Below, in pieces: positions 8,080 to 17,205 of a DNA stretch of 64,000 bases (positions are counted from its first letter, which is position 1; each line of letters starts with the position of its first letter). The notes beneath the pieces were generated by a model. It had not been told where the DNA came from. It saw only the letters and a list, made by a program, of their open reading frames with translations, and did no database searches. The stretch is taken from NCBI RefSeq assembly GCF_004382795.1, contig NZ_SMSG01000001.1:248001-312000 (forward strand), written 5' to 3'. The translations under genes and the position numbers were made by a program. The DNA is from Cumulibacter soli (GTDB taxonomy: Bacteria; Actinomycetota; Actinomycetes; Mycobacteriales; Antricoccaceae).

Positions 8080-10389
8080 TCAGGAGTCGAGGCCCGCGAG
8101 GCGTCGCTGGACGCATAGGCGCTCGTCGGCATTCAGCGGCCGAGCGCCGTCCCCCTGCAAATAGAACGCATCGACCACGGTTGGACCGTAGGACTCGATC
8201 ACTGCTGCGCGCACCCGCACGCCGGCGTCCTCGATCGCCTGTAGCAGCTGAAACAACAGAGCCGTACGGTCGCTGGCCAGTACCTCGACGACGGACGCAT
8301 CGGTCGCCGCCCCCTCGGCCCACCGCACTGTCATTGGTCGGCTCCTCGGCTTGTCGTACGCCGCTGCCTTCTGCGCCAACCGTTCGGTGAGGTCCAGGGC
8401 GCCGTCGGTGGCTCGGCGCAACTGTTCGGTGAGTTCGACCGCGGCGGGCATTGAGCCGAACTGGGGTTCGACGATCAAGTCCAATAACAATGTGCCGTCG
8501 ACATCGGTGAGGCGCGCACGCTGGATGGTCACCGAACGCAACGCGAGCACCCCCGCCACCGAGGACACTCGCACCCGCTCGTCACGGATCGCGACCAACA
8601 ACTGTTGATACGCCCCGGGGGCGCGACCGATCACCATCGCGAACGGCTCGTCCGGTGCAGCACCGAGCACGTGACCGGCCAGATCGTCGATCACATCGAG
8701 ATCCTCGACGATCTCCCCCGCCATCGTCGCCTTGACCCGGGTCACGAGTTCGACTTGTAGCGCGGTCTTCCACGGGGAGTGAGCACCCGGACCGGTGGCA
8801 CGCCCATCGGCGAGCGTAAGCGCATGCAACAGGTCGACGACCAGCGGCGACGGACCAAGCGAATCAATGACCTGTTCCACGGTGCGTGGATCGGACAGGT
8901 CCCGCCGCTGCGCCGTGGTCGACAGCAACAGGTGATGCAGCACAACCCGCTGGACCACTTCGCGGTCGCGCTCGCTAAATCCCATCCGCGCCATCACGGC
9001 GCCCGCGATTCGGGCTCCGACAACGCTGTGATCGCCCGGCTGTCCCTTGCCCAGGTCATGCAGTAGCGCACTGATTCGGACCAGGTCGGGCCGACTGGAC
9101 TGCACATCGACCACATCGGTCTCCAGCACGGTCTGCAGCAGGTGCCGGTCGACGGTGAACACGTGCACCGCGTTGTGTTGCGGGAGGGAGCGCACGTGGC
9201 GCCATTCCGGCAGCAATCGCTCCAGCAGCCCGTGCTGATCGAGTGAGTCCCACACGGCCAGCATCGGCGCACCGGCCGCGAGCAACGCATCGAGGTCGCG
9301 GCGCATTTCCTCACTCCACACGCCGAGGTCTGCTGGTCCTTCGATCCGAAGCCTGTCCAAGGTAAACGTCGAGATCGGCAAGTCAGCGTTCGCCGCCGCT
9401 CGCGCGACGCGCAGCAGCAGGCCCACATCGGACGCCGGTGACGCGCTGCGGGCGAGCACTACCTCGCCGTTCTGCGCGACGACGTCCTTGGCCAGGCCGC
9501 GGCGCAGCGAGCCCACTCGACTCGGCCGGCGCAACCGCTCACGCAGGCTCGCCGGCTCCTCGGCCCGACGACGAGCCGCCCGCCGAAACGCGGTGTCCAG
9601 CGCGTACGCGATCGCCCGGCCCGCGGAATTCACCTCCCGCAACAGTTGCGTTGCGGAGTCGATCCCCAGTGCGTCGGCGATCGCGGGGCGGTCCTGCGCG
9701 AGCAACAGGTCGTTACGCTTACCGGCGTGCCGGTGCACTTCACCGCGCACGTCCAGCAACAAGTTGACCGCATCGTCGAGCCCGCGTCGTACGTCGATAA
9801 GTTGCGCTCGCGCCAGCGCACGCAAGATCGTCGCGTCCCGCAGACCGCCGTACGACTGCTTGAGATCCGGTTGCAGCAGGTAGGCGACCTGGCCGAACAG
9901 GTCCGCGCGTTCGCGAATCATGAGTTGCAGTTCCGCTGCACGGGTCGCCGCGTTCACCCGCCACGCCTCAGCCACCCGGCCGCGCGCCTCGGCCGCGATA
10001 TCCGCCGACCCTGCGATGAACCGCAGGTCCAGCATGCCCAGCGAGACCTTGATGTCCGAAGCCGCCAATGTCGCGGTTTCGCGGACGGTACGCACGGAGT
10101 GATCGAGTCCCAGGCCGCTGTCCCAGACCGGGTACCAGATCGCATCGGCGACCTCGGCAACCTGCGAACGCCCCAAGTCATGCAACAGGACCAGGTCCAG
10201 ATCACTGTGCGGTGCGGGTTCCTCCCGCCCGAGGCCACCGACCGCTACCAGTGCGACCGGGCGATCCGGCGGCACGAGCTCGGTGAGCCATCCGTCGTAC
10301 AACTCGGTGAGCCGTCGCCGCAACTCACGACCGACCAGGTGGCTATTAGCCAACAGTCGGTCGCGAGCCTCGCGGATCGAGGGACCCAC
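8080..10389 (-). CDS. glnD: [Protein-PII] uridylyl/adenylyltransferase
   Basis: A large sensor enzyme that modifies and de-modifies PII in response to glutamine. Domains in order are a nucleotidyltransferase (VGGLGREEPAPHSDLDLVLLHD, with the GG and DxD motifs), an HD phosphohydrolase (ISALLHDLGKG with its HD pair) and two ACT domains (one around VSSVAGVLALRSVTIQRARL, one at the C terminus). In actinobacteria the modification is adenylylation of the PII Tyr. I prefer the GTG at 10389 (769 residues), which has a GAGGGG site nine bases upstream and does not overlap glnB; an in-frame GTG at 10422 would add 11 residues, overlap glnB by 20 bases and has no visible ribosome-binding site. Last gene of the amtB-glnB-glnD operon. 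Confidence 0.93.
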   Translation of the reverse strand: MGPSIREARDRLLANSHLVGRELRRRLTELYDGWLTELVPPDRPVALVAVGGLGREEPAPHSDLDLVLLHDLGRSQVAEVADAIWYPVWDSGLGLDHSVRTVRETATLAASDIKVSLGMLDLRFIAGSADIAAEARGRVAEAWRVNAATRAAELQLMIRERADLFGQVAYLLQPDLKQSYGGLRDATILRALARAQLIDVRRGLDDAVNLLLDVRGEVHRHAGKRNDLLLAQDRPAIADALGIDSATQLLREVNSAGRAIAYALDTAFRRAARRRAEEPASLRERLRRPSRVGSLRRGLAKDVVAQNGEVVLARSASPASDVGLLLRVARAAANADLPISTFTLDRLRIEGPADLGVWSEEMRRDLDALLAAGAPMLAVWDSLDQHGLLERLLPEWRHVRSLPQHNAVHVFTVDRHLLQTVLETDVVDVQSSRPDLVRISALLHDLGKGQPGDHSVVGARIAGAVMARMGFSERDREVVQRVVLHHLLLSTTAQRRDLSDPRTVEQVIDSLGPSPLVVDLLHALTLADGRATGPGAHSPWKTALQVELVTRVKATMAGEIVEDLDVIDDLAGHVLGAAPDEPFAMVIGRAPGAYQQLLVAIRDERVRVSSVAGVLALRSVTIQRARLTDVDGTLLLDLIVEPQFGSMPAAVELTEQLRRATDGALDLTERLAQKAAAYDKPRSRPMTVRWAEGAATDASVVEVLASDRTALLFQLLQAIEDAGVRVRAAVIESYGPTVVDAFYLQGDGARPLNADERLCVQRRLAGLDS

Positions 10390-10402
10390 CTTGGTGAGCC
10401 CC

Positions 10403-10747
<345 letters not shown>

Positions 10748-10755
10748 TTACCTTC

Positions 10756-12096
10756 TCATTCCTTCTCGGATGGTGCGGAGGGCAGCAGGTCCCGTCCCGA
10801 GGCGCCCCGGCTCGAATCGCCGAACTCGTACGCCGTCTCACTGTGCATGGCCTGGTCCAGGCCAGTGATTTCGGTTTCGGTGTCGACACGGTGCGGTAGG
10901 AGGAATCCGATCAACTTACCGAGAATGAATGTACCGATGAATGAGAACGCCATCGCCGCGACAACGGCGAGCAGTTGCTTGCCGAGCAGTACCGCACCAC
11001 CGCCGACGAGCAGTCCGTCGTCGGTCACGACCGAGTTGATCGAGGAGGTCGCGAACAGGCCGACGGCCAGCGATCCCCAGAGTCCACCGATCAGGTGCAC
11101 GGCCACAACGTCGAGCGCATCGTCGACCTTGACCTTCTCCTTCAGTCCCAGGCTCGCAGCGCACAGTACGCCGGCGATGAGGCCGATCGCGATCGCCGCG
11201 AGCGGACTGACGAAGCCGGCACAGGGCGTGATCGCGACCAAGCCCGCGACGGCGCCGGAGGCAGCACCGAGTGTGGTTGAGGAACCGTGCCGCAGTTTCT
11301 CGTAGCCGAGCCAGCCAGCCATCGCGGCGGCCGGGGCGACGGCGGTGTTGATGAACGCGATCGCTGCCAGTTGCGTGTTGCCATCATTCACGCCAAGCGC
11401 CGAGCCGGCGTTGAACCCGAACCACCCGAACCACAGCAGGCCCGCACCGAGCAGCACCAGCGGCATGCTGTGACCGCGCATCGCGTCCTTGCCGTAGCCG
11501 CGGCGTCGTCCCAGCACGATCGCCATCGCCAGGCCGGCGACGCCCGCGTTGATGTGGACGACAGTTCCACCGGCGAAGTCCAGCGCACCCAGTTCGGCGA
11601 TCCAGCCCGACGGCGACCACACCCAGTGCGCCAGCGGCGCGTAGATCACGGTCAGCCACAACACACCGAACAGCACGAACGCACCGAACCTCCAGCGGTC
11701 CGCGGTGGCTCCGGTCACTAGCGCGAGCGTGATGATCGCGAACGTCATTTGGAATGCGGCGAAGACCAACGGAGGTACAGCAAGGTCCTCAAGCCCAGGA
11801 ATAGCCTGCGACGGATCGGTCATGCCGAAGAAGTCCAGGTTGCCAATGAAGGCATTCCCGTCGCCGAACGCGAGCGAGAACCCGATGACGACCCACACGA
11901 CGGCACCGATCATGATCGCGGCAAAGTTCTGCATGAGCATCGCCAGGACGTGTTTGGCGCGCACCATCCCGCCGTAGAAGAACGCCAATGCGGGGGTCAT
12001 GAGGAATACGAGTGCTGCGCTGATGAGGACCCAGGCAATCGACCCTGTGTCGAATCCAGCCTCCTCAGCCGGCGCAGCGAGTACCGAGGTCAGCAT
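10756..12096 (-). CDS. amtB: Ammonium transporter
   Basis: A 446-residue Amt/MEP/Rh channel for ammonium uptake, with about eleven transmembrane helices and an outside N terminus. Signatures include TPALAFFYGGMVRAKHVL near the N terminus, the pore Trp-Gly-containing stretch WFGWFGFNAGSAL, and DDALDVVAVHLIGG with a pore His. The open frame runs to 12213, but I place the start at ATG 12096 (MLTSVLAAPAEE): it is preceded by AAGGAGAG and leaves a family-typical N terminus. First gene of amtB-glnB-glnD, under a likely GlnR site at 12172-12210. Confidence 0.94.
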   Translation of the reverse strand: MLTSVLAAPAEEAGFDTGSIAWVLISAALVFLMTPALAFFYGGMVRAKHVLAMLMQNFAAIMIGAVVWVVIGFSLAFGDGNAFIGNLDFFGMTDPSQAIPGLEDLAVPPLVFAAFQMTFAIITLALVTGATADRWRFGAFVLFGVLWLTVIYAPLAHWVWSPSGWIAELGALDFAGGTVVHINAGVAGLAMAIVLGRRRGYGKDAMRGHSMPLVLLGAGLLWFGWFGFNAGSALGVNDGNTQLAAIAFINTAVAPAAAMAGWLGYEKLRHGSSTTLGAASGAVAGLVAITPCAGFVSPLAAIAIGLIAGVLCAASLGLKEKVKVDDALDVVAVHLIGGLWGSLAVGLFATSSINSVVTDDGLLVGGGAVLLGKQLLAVVAAMAFSFIGTFILGKLIGFLLPHRVDTETEITGLDQAMHSETAYEFGDSSRGASGRDLLPSAPSEKE

Positions 12097-12406
12097 CTGC
12101 GGCCTCTCCTTCGTGCTGAATGTGTGGACGCGCGATCGCATCCGGGGATTCGTAAAGTTTGTGCGAGGGTTGTTTCCTGACCCGGTGCGCTGCAGTTTCC
12201 GCTCCGTAACCAACCGGCGGCTTGGATGAACATCGTGTTACAAGGCGCTCACGGCCTACTCGCCCGTACACTCGCCAGCTATCACAATCGGTCGCAGTAC
12301 CAACACCTGGGGCCGAGTGTCACAATGGGTAATACGCCTCTCGCACGGTCGGTCTGGCTTGCCCGTACATCGGGTGTTCTCGATATAGGAATGGGGTCGC
12401 TTGTCG
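12097..12406. other. Divergent intergenic region between amtB and korA
   Basis: About 310 bases without a gene. It contains the GlnR-like elements (12172-12210) nearer amtB and the presumed promoters of both divergent operons. No other hairpin or repeat stands out. Confidence 0.6.
12172..12210 (-). promoter_or_regulatory. GlnR-type nitrogen-control box before amtB
   Basis: Read on the plus strand, GTTTC at 12195 is followed after exactly six bases by GTAAC at 12206. This is the reverse complement of the actinobacterial GlnR half-site GTnAC-n6-GAAAC. A second GTTTC lies 23 bases away at 12172, close to the 22-base period of the full four-element motif, but its partner element is poor. The site lies 76-114 bases before the amtB start, the usual position for GlnR activation of amtB-glnK-glnD. 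Confidence 0.6.
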
Positions 12407-14263
12407 ATGGCGAAGGAAACCAAACAGCTGCAGCGCGTCGTGATCCGTATCGCTGGCGATTCAGGTGACGGTATGCAGTTGACCGGGGACCGATTCACTA
12501 CCGAGACGGCCGCGTTCGGCAACGACCTGTCCACGCTGCCCAACTTCCCCGCCGAGATCCGCGCTCCTGCCGGAACCCTCGCTGGCGTGTCCAGTTTCCA
12601 GCTTCATTTCGCTGACTACGACATCGTTACGCCCGGCGATGCGCCGGACGTACTGGTCGCGATGAACCCGGCCGCACTCAAGGCCAACATCAACGACGTC
12701 CCGGACGGTAAAGACGTCATCGTCAACACCGACGAGTTCACCAAACGTAATCTGTCCAAGGTCGGCTACGGTTCGAACCCGCTGGAGGACGACTCGCTCG
12801 AGCGGGTCCGCGTGCACCCGGTACCGCTGACGTCGCTGACCGTTGACGCGCTGGCCGAGTTCGAGATCGGCAAGAAGGACGCCCAGCGGTCGAAGAACAT
12901 GTTCGCGCTCGGGCTGCTGTGCTGGATGTACAACCGGCCGACCGAGGGCACCGCGGAATTCCTACATAAGAAGTTCGCGAAGAACCCGGTGATCGCTGAG
13001 GCGAACATCGCCGCGTTCAACGCCGGCTGGGCGTACGGCGAGACCACCGAGTCGTTCTCGGTCTCGTACGAAGTCGCCCCCGCGAAGCTGCCCGCCGGGA
13101 CCTACCGCACCATCACCGGGAACAAGGCGCTCGCGTACGGCCTGGTCACCGCCGCGGACCGCGCGGGCCTGCCGATCTTCCTCGGCTCGTACCCGATCAC
13201 CCCGGCCTCGGACATCCTGCACGAGCTATCGGCGCTGAAGTCATTCAACGTGCTCACCTTCCAGGCCGAGGATGAGATCGCTGGTGTCGCGTCCGCGCTC
13301 GGCGCCGCTTTCGGTGGCCACCTCGGCGTAACGACGACTTCTGGCCCCGGTGTGGCGCTGAAGGCCGAGACGATCGGGCTAGCGGTTTCGCTGGAGTTGC
13401 CGCTACTGATCGTCGATGTGCAGCGCGGCGGCCCGTCCACCGGACTGCCGACGAAGACCGAACAGGCTGATCTGCTGCAGGCGGTGTACGGACGCAACGG
13501 CGAATCACCGGTGCCGGTGATCGCTGCGCAGTCGCCCGGCGACTGCTTCACCACCGCGATCGAGGCGGCGCGGATCGCGCTGACCTACCGCACGCCAGTG
13601 ATCCTGCTATCGGACGGATACCTCGCTAACGGCTCGGAGCCGTGGCGGGTGCCGACCGTAGAAGACATCCCCAAGATCGACCTGAACCTCGCCACCGAGC
13701 CCAACGGCCCGGATGGATCGTTCTTGCCGTACAAGCGTGATGAAGGAACGCTGGCTCGCGCATGGGCCATCCCCGGCACCAAGGGCCTCGAGCACCGCGT
13801 CGGCGGTATCGAGAAAGCCAACGAAAGCGGCGAGATCTCCTACGATCCGGACAATCATGACTTGATGGTGCGGCTGCGCCAGGCCAAGGTCGACGCGGTC
13901 GCGTCGACGTACAACGCCACCGAGATCGACGACCCCTCGGGATCGGCGAAGGTACTGGTGTTGGGCTGGGGCTCGACGTACGGCCCGATCACCGCCGGCG
14001 TACGCCGTGTCCGCGCGTCCGGGGGCAAGATCGCTCAGGTACATCTGCGGCACGTCAACCCCCTGCCGGAGGACCTGGGCAAGATCCTGGCCGAGTACCA
14101 GCGGGTGATCATCCCCGAGATGAACCTCGGGCAATTGCGGACGCTGGTCCGCGCGAAGTACTTGGTGGACGCCGAGGGCTACAACATGGTGCGAGGGCTT
14201 CCGTTCGGCGCCGCCGAACTGGCCGACGCATTCGGCGAGATCCTGATTGAGGTGGAGGGCTGA
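12407..14263 (+). CDS. korA: 2-oxoglutarate:ferredoxin oxidoreductase, alpha (gamma-alpha fused) subunit
   Basis: A 618-residue subunit of the enzyme that oxidatively decarboxylates 2-oxoglutarate to succinyl-CoA and reduces ferredoxin, an oxygen-tolerant alternative to the dehydrogenase complex in actinobacteria. The N-terminal gamma-type domain (VVIRIAGDSGDGMQLTGDRF) is fused to the alpha domain, which begins around GNKALAYGLVTAADRAGLPIF and includes GSYPITPASDIL, QAEDEIAG and TTTSGPG. ATG 12407 has a GGGG-containing purine run about ten bases upstream; TTG 12401 is an alternative. It overlaps korB by one base (TGATG). Confidence 0.94.
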   Translation: MAKETKQLQRVVIRIAGDSGDGMQLTGDRFTTETAAFGNDLSTLPNFPAEIRAPAGTLAGVSSFQLHFADYDIVTPGDAPDVLVAMNPAALKANINDVPDGKDVIVNTDEFTKRNLSKVGYGSNPLEDDSLERVRVHPVPLTSLTVDALAEFEIGKKDAQRSKNMFALGLLCWMYNRPTEGTAEFLHKKFAKNPVIAEANIAAFNAGWAYGETTESFSVSYEVAPAKLPAGTYRTITGNKALAYGLVTAADRAGLPIFLGSYPITPASDILHELSALKSFNVLTFQAEDEIAGVASALGAAFGGHLGVTTTSGPGVALKAETIGLAVSLELPLLIVDVQRGGPSTGLPTKTEQADLLQAVYGRNGESPVPVIAAQSPGDCFTTAIEAARIALTYRTPVILLSDGYLANGSEPWRVPTVEDIPKIDLNLATEPNGPDGSFLPYKRDEGTLARAWAIPGTKGLEHRVGGIEKANESGEISYDPDNHDLMVRLRQAKVDAVASTYNATEIDDPSGSAKVLVLGWGSTYGPITAGVRRVRASGGKIAQVHLRHVNPLPEDLGKILAEYQRVIIPEMNLGQLRTLVRAKYLVDAEGYNMVRGLPFGAAELADAFGEILIEVEG

Positions 14264-15327
14264 TGAGCAACGAAGTGCTACTAGGCATGCCAAAGGTCGG
14301 CGGCATGGACGGAGTCCCGCTCACAGACGATAAGCAGACCCGCAAGGAGTTCACCTCGTCCTCTGAGGTCCGCTGGTGTCCCGGATGCGGTGACTACGCG
14401 ATCCTCGCCGCCTTCCAAGGTTTCTTGCCCGAACTCGGGGTCAAACGAGAGAACGTCGTGATGATCTCCGGTATCGGTTGCTCGTCGCGATTCCCGTACT
14501 ACGTCGACACCTACGGAATGCACTCCATCCACGGCCGAGCACCTGCGATCGCGACCGGTTTGGCTACTGCCCGCGAGGACCTATCAGTATGGGTCATCAC
14601 CGGCGACGGTGACGCACTGTCGATCGGCGGCAATCACCTCATCCACGCGCTTCGACGCAACGTGAACATCAAGATCTTGCTGTTCAACAACCGGATCTAT
14701 GGACTCACCAAGGGCCAGTACTCCCCTACCTCCGAGCCCGGCAAAGTCACCAAGTCCACCCCGGTCGGTTCATTGGACACGCCGTTCAACCCGGTCTCAC
14801 TCGCACTCGGCGCCGAGGCGTCTTTCGTCGCGCGGACGATCGATTCCGATCGCAAACACCTGACCTCCGTACTCACCGCCGCCGCGCATCACAATGGATC
14901 TGCTCTGGTGGAGATCTACCAGAACTGCAACATCTTCAATGATGGCGCATTCGAGATCCTGAAGAACCCCGATACCCGCGACGAAGCGATCGTGCCGCTC
15001 GAGCACGGCCAGCCACTCGTCTTCGGTACCGAGCGCCCGCGCGCCGTCGTGCAGCGGGGATTCTCTCTCGAGGTTGTCGACGCGGACTCGGTGGATGCGT
15101 CCGAGATCGTCGTCCACGACACCACGATCAAGGACCCGTCGTACGCCTACGCGCTGTCGCGACTGTCCGGTACCGACCTCACGCATACCCCGATGGGTAT
15201 CTTCCGGCAGATCAAGCGTCCGACGTACGACTCGGCCGCGCAGCAGCAGCTGAAAGCGCAGATCGAGGCCGGACCGAACGACCTCAACGCGTTGCTGCAC
15301 GGCAACAACACCTGGACCATCGCCTAA
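14263..15327 (+). CDS. korB: 2-oxoglutarate:ferredoxin oxidoreductase, beta subunit
   Basis: A 354-residue catalytic beta subunit. WCPGCGDYAIL and the later Cys of GIGCSSRFPYY provide iron-sulfur ligands. GDGDALSIGGNHLIHALRRN followed by LFNNRIYGLTKGQYSPT is the thiamine diphosphate and Mg binding motif. SDIL and SPT motifs place it with 2-oxoacid oxidoreductases. Actinobacterial KorAB lacks a separate ferredoxin-like delta subunit, and none is seen here. Start ATG overlaps the korA stop, so the two subunits are co-translated. Confidence 0.95.
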   Translation: MSNEVLLGMPKVGGMDGVPLTDDKQTRKEFTSSSEVRWCPGCGDYAILAAFQGFLPELGVKRENVVMISGIGCSSRFPYYVDTYGMHSIHGRAPAIATGLATAREDLSVWVITGDGDALSIGGNHLIHALRRNVNIKILLFNNRIYGLTKGQYSPTSEPGKVTKSTPVGSLDTPFNPVSLALGAEASFVARTIDSDRKHLTSVLTAAAHHNGSALVEIYQNCNIFNDGAFEILKNPDTRDEAIVPLEHGQPLVFGTERPRAVVQRGFSLEVVDADSVDASEIVVHDTTIKDPSYAYALSRLSGTDLTHTPMGIFRQIKRPTYDSAAQQQLKAQIEAGPNDLNALLHGNNTWTIA

Positions 15328-15455
15328 CGCCCACCCGGCTGCGACGCCGGCGCCTGGCGACGCGCGGCCGACGGAGCACGCCGACGGTTAAGTAGCGTGA
15401 CGTGTCGCTGGCGCACGTCGCCGTCAGGTGCCGAAAGCCTCAGATGCCGACGGCG

Positions 15456-15962
15456 TCAAATTCCGAAGGCGTCGGCGTACACAATCGGCCCACGAGGAGT
15501 GGCGCGGTCGGGATCGAGCGCCAACGCGAGGAATGCATCATCTGGTACGTCGAAAGGCGCGCTCACGCCGAAGCCGGACGCCGGGGTGAACCCGAACCGC
15601 GGGTAGTACTCGGCGTGCCCGAGTACGACGACCAGGTTCTCGCCGAGGTCTGCGGCAGCCGACAAGCCAGAGCGGATCGCGGCGGACCCGGCACCGGTGC
15701 GTTGCAGTGTCGGCGCGACCGCGCACGGAGCGAGCGCGAGTGCCGGTTCACCGCCCACTGTGCAGCGGGTCAATAGCGCGTACCCCACGACGTCGTCGTG
15801 CTGACCGACCGTCACGATCGACAGTTCGCCGATCCATGCGCCGGGGTCTGCGCGGAGCGCGTCCACGAGGTCAGCCTCGTCCTCGCGCTCGAATGCTGCG
15901 GCGTTGATGCGGTGGATCGCCCGGATATCGTCGGGCCGCTCGGGCCGCGTAGTCCAACTCAT
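15456..15962 (-). CDS. GNAT-family N-acetyltransferase
   Basis: A 168-residue acetyltransferase. The acetyl-CoA-binding motif A region is seen as ALAPCAVAPTLQRTGAGSAAIRSGL, followed by GHAEYYPRFGFTPA, a pattern typical of the YhbS-like branch. It would use acetyl-CoA to acetylate an amine of unknown identity. It stands alone: korB converges on it from the left, with 128 bases between the stop codons, and 223 bases separate its start from the polyprenyl synthase gene. No regulatory clue. Confidence 0.82.
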   Translation of the reverse strand: MSWTTRPERPDDIRAIHRINAAAFEREDEADLVDALRADPGAWIGELSIVTVGQHDDVVGYALLTRCTVGGEPALALAPCAVAPTLQRTGAGSAAIRSGLSAAADLGENLVVVLGHAEYYPRFGFTPASGFGVSAPFDVPDDAFLALALDPDRATPRGPIVYADAFGI

Positions 15963-16036
15963 CCGGTTACCGTTTCACACAGTGTCGGCGTACGTCGACG
16001 GATTTAGTACGCCTGCAGTTGATGCGCGGGCCGCCG

Positions 16037-16110
16037 ACACTCGCGTCCAGCGGCGCCACCCCAGTTGAGCGGTGGCCGGGATACTCACGTCCAGCGGCGT
16101 CTCCGCTCGT
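16037..16110. repeat. Pair of short direct repeats (CGTCCAGCGGCG)
   Basis: ACACTCGCGTCCAGCGGCG and ATACTCACGTCCAGCGGCG lie about 45 bases apart. The second runs into GCGGCGTCTCCGCTCG (16094-16109), a 16-mer also found at 53177. The stretch lies downstream of the polyprenyl synthase gene and upstream of the GNAT gene. Confidence 0.45.
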
Positions 16111-16185
16111 TCCGGGCTCCCCTCGCACCCACTCGGCGACCGAGTGGGGCGATGGGGCTGGCGAGTTATGGGACCGGCTTGGGTC

Positions 16186-17202
16186 CTAATTGGAGCGGGT
16201 CTGCATGAAGTCGACGAGCGCCTCCAGCGATTCACGCGGGACGCCTTCGGGCAACAAAGCGAGTTGCGCGCGGGCCCGTTCGACGTACTGCCCCAGCACT
16301 TCACGCGCCTGCGACATTCCATGTGAGTTACGCAGTAGCTCAAGCGCTTCGCGGTGCGGTGCGTCCTCGGTAAGCGGTCCGGACTGCAGCAGGGCCCGCA
16401 ACCGTTCATCGCTTGACGGATCAGCCAAGGTAAACAACATCGGCAACGTATGCACACCCTCGCGCAGGTCCGTGCCGGTCGCCTTCCCGAGATCCTCCTC
16501 CTCGGAAGTGATGTCGATCAGGTCATCCGAGAGTTGGAACGCCATACCGATGGCCTCACCGAACTCGGTCATCGCCGTGACAATGTCCGGTGACGCTCCG
16601 GCGAACATCGCACCGAACCGACCGGACGTCGCGATCAACGAGCCGGTCTTGCCGGCGAGCACCTGAAGGTAGCGGTCGATCGGATCGACGCCTTCGGGAG
16701 CGGCCACCGTCTCCTGGATCTGCCCGGTCACCAACCGCTGGAAGGTTTCCGCTTGGATCCGGACTGCCTCCGGTCCGAGTTCAGCGACCAGGATCGAAGC
16801 GGCGGCGAACAGGTAATCGCCGGCGAGGATGGCGATGCTGTTGTCCCAGCGCGCGTTCGCGCTCATCGCGCCGCGGCGGATCTCGGCCTCGTCCATCACG
16901 TCGTCGTGATAGAGCGTGGCCAGGTGGGTCAGTTCGACCACTACCGCGGCCTTATCGACGTCTACGCTGCCCGGCCTACCCAGTTGCGACGCGAGCAGCA
17001 CCAACAGCGGCCGGAACCGCTTACCGCCTGCCTGGGCGAGGTGCTTGGCCGCCTGGTCCAGCGTCAAATCGTCGCTAGAGCAGGCCTGCATCAACATCGT
17101 CTCGACGCGTTCCAGCCCCGAACGCAACGACTGGGCGATCCGCTCGTCGCCGAACTCAACTCCGGCGACGATGCGGCTCGAACCACCCACGGCAGAGGGC
17201 AT
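16186..17202 (-). CDS. Polyprenyl diphosphate synthase (menaquinone side chain)
   Basis: A 338-residue trans-prenyltransferase that builds the long isoprenoid chain for menaquinone. The first Asp-rich motif is LYHDDVMDEAEIRRG and the second is QLSDDLIDITSEEEDLG. GGKRFRPLLVLLASQ and the LAGDYLFAAA helix are also family hallmarks. Small residues before the first Asp-rich motif (HLATLYHDD) fit a long-chain rather than a farnesyl product, but exact chain length cannot be read. It starts three bases after the nuoN stop, so it is probably the last gene of the nuo operon, matching the actinobacterial arrangement often named grcC or hepT. Confidence 0.9.
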   Translation of the reverse strand: MPSAVGGSSRIVAGVEFGDERIAQSLRSGLERVETMLMQACSSDDLTLDQAAKHLAQAGGKRFRPLLVLLASQLGRPGSVDVDKAAVVVELTHLATLYHDDVMDEAEIRRGAMSANARWDNSIAILAGDYLFAAASILVAELGPEAVRIQAETFQRLVTGQIQETVAAPEGVDPIDRYLQVLAGKTGSLIATSGRFGAMFAGASPDIVTAMTEFGEAIGMAFQLSDDLIDITSEEEDLGKATGTDLREGVHTLPMLFTLADPSSDERLRALLQSGPLTEDAPHREALELLRNSHGMSQAREVLGQYVERARAQLALLPEGVPRESLEALVDFMQTRSN

Positions 17203-17205
17203 CTG

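Noticed and set aside
12097-12213. 39-residue N-terminal extension of AmtB
   Set aside because: Polar sequence unlike ammonium transporters, and it would overlap the GlnR-like site; ATG 12096 has a good ribosome-binding site.
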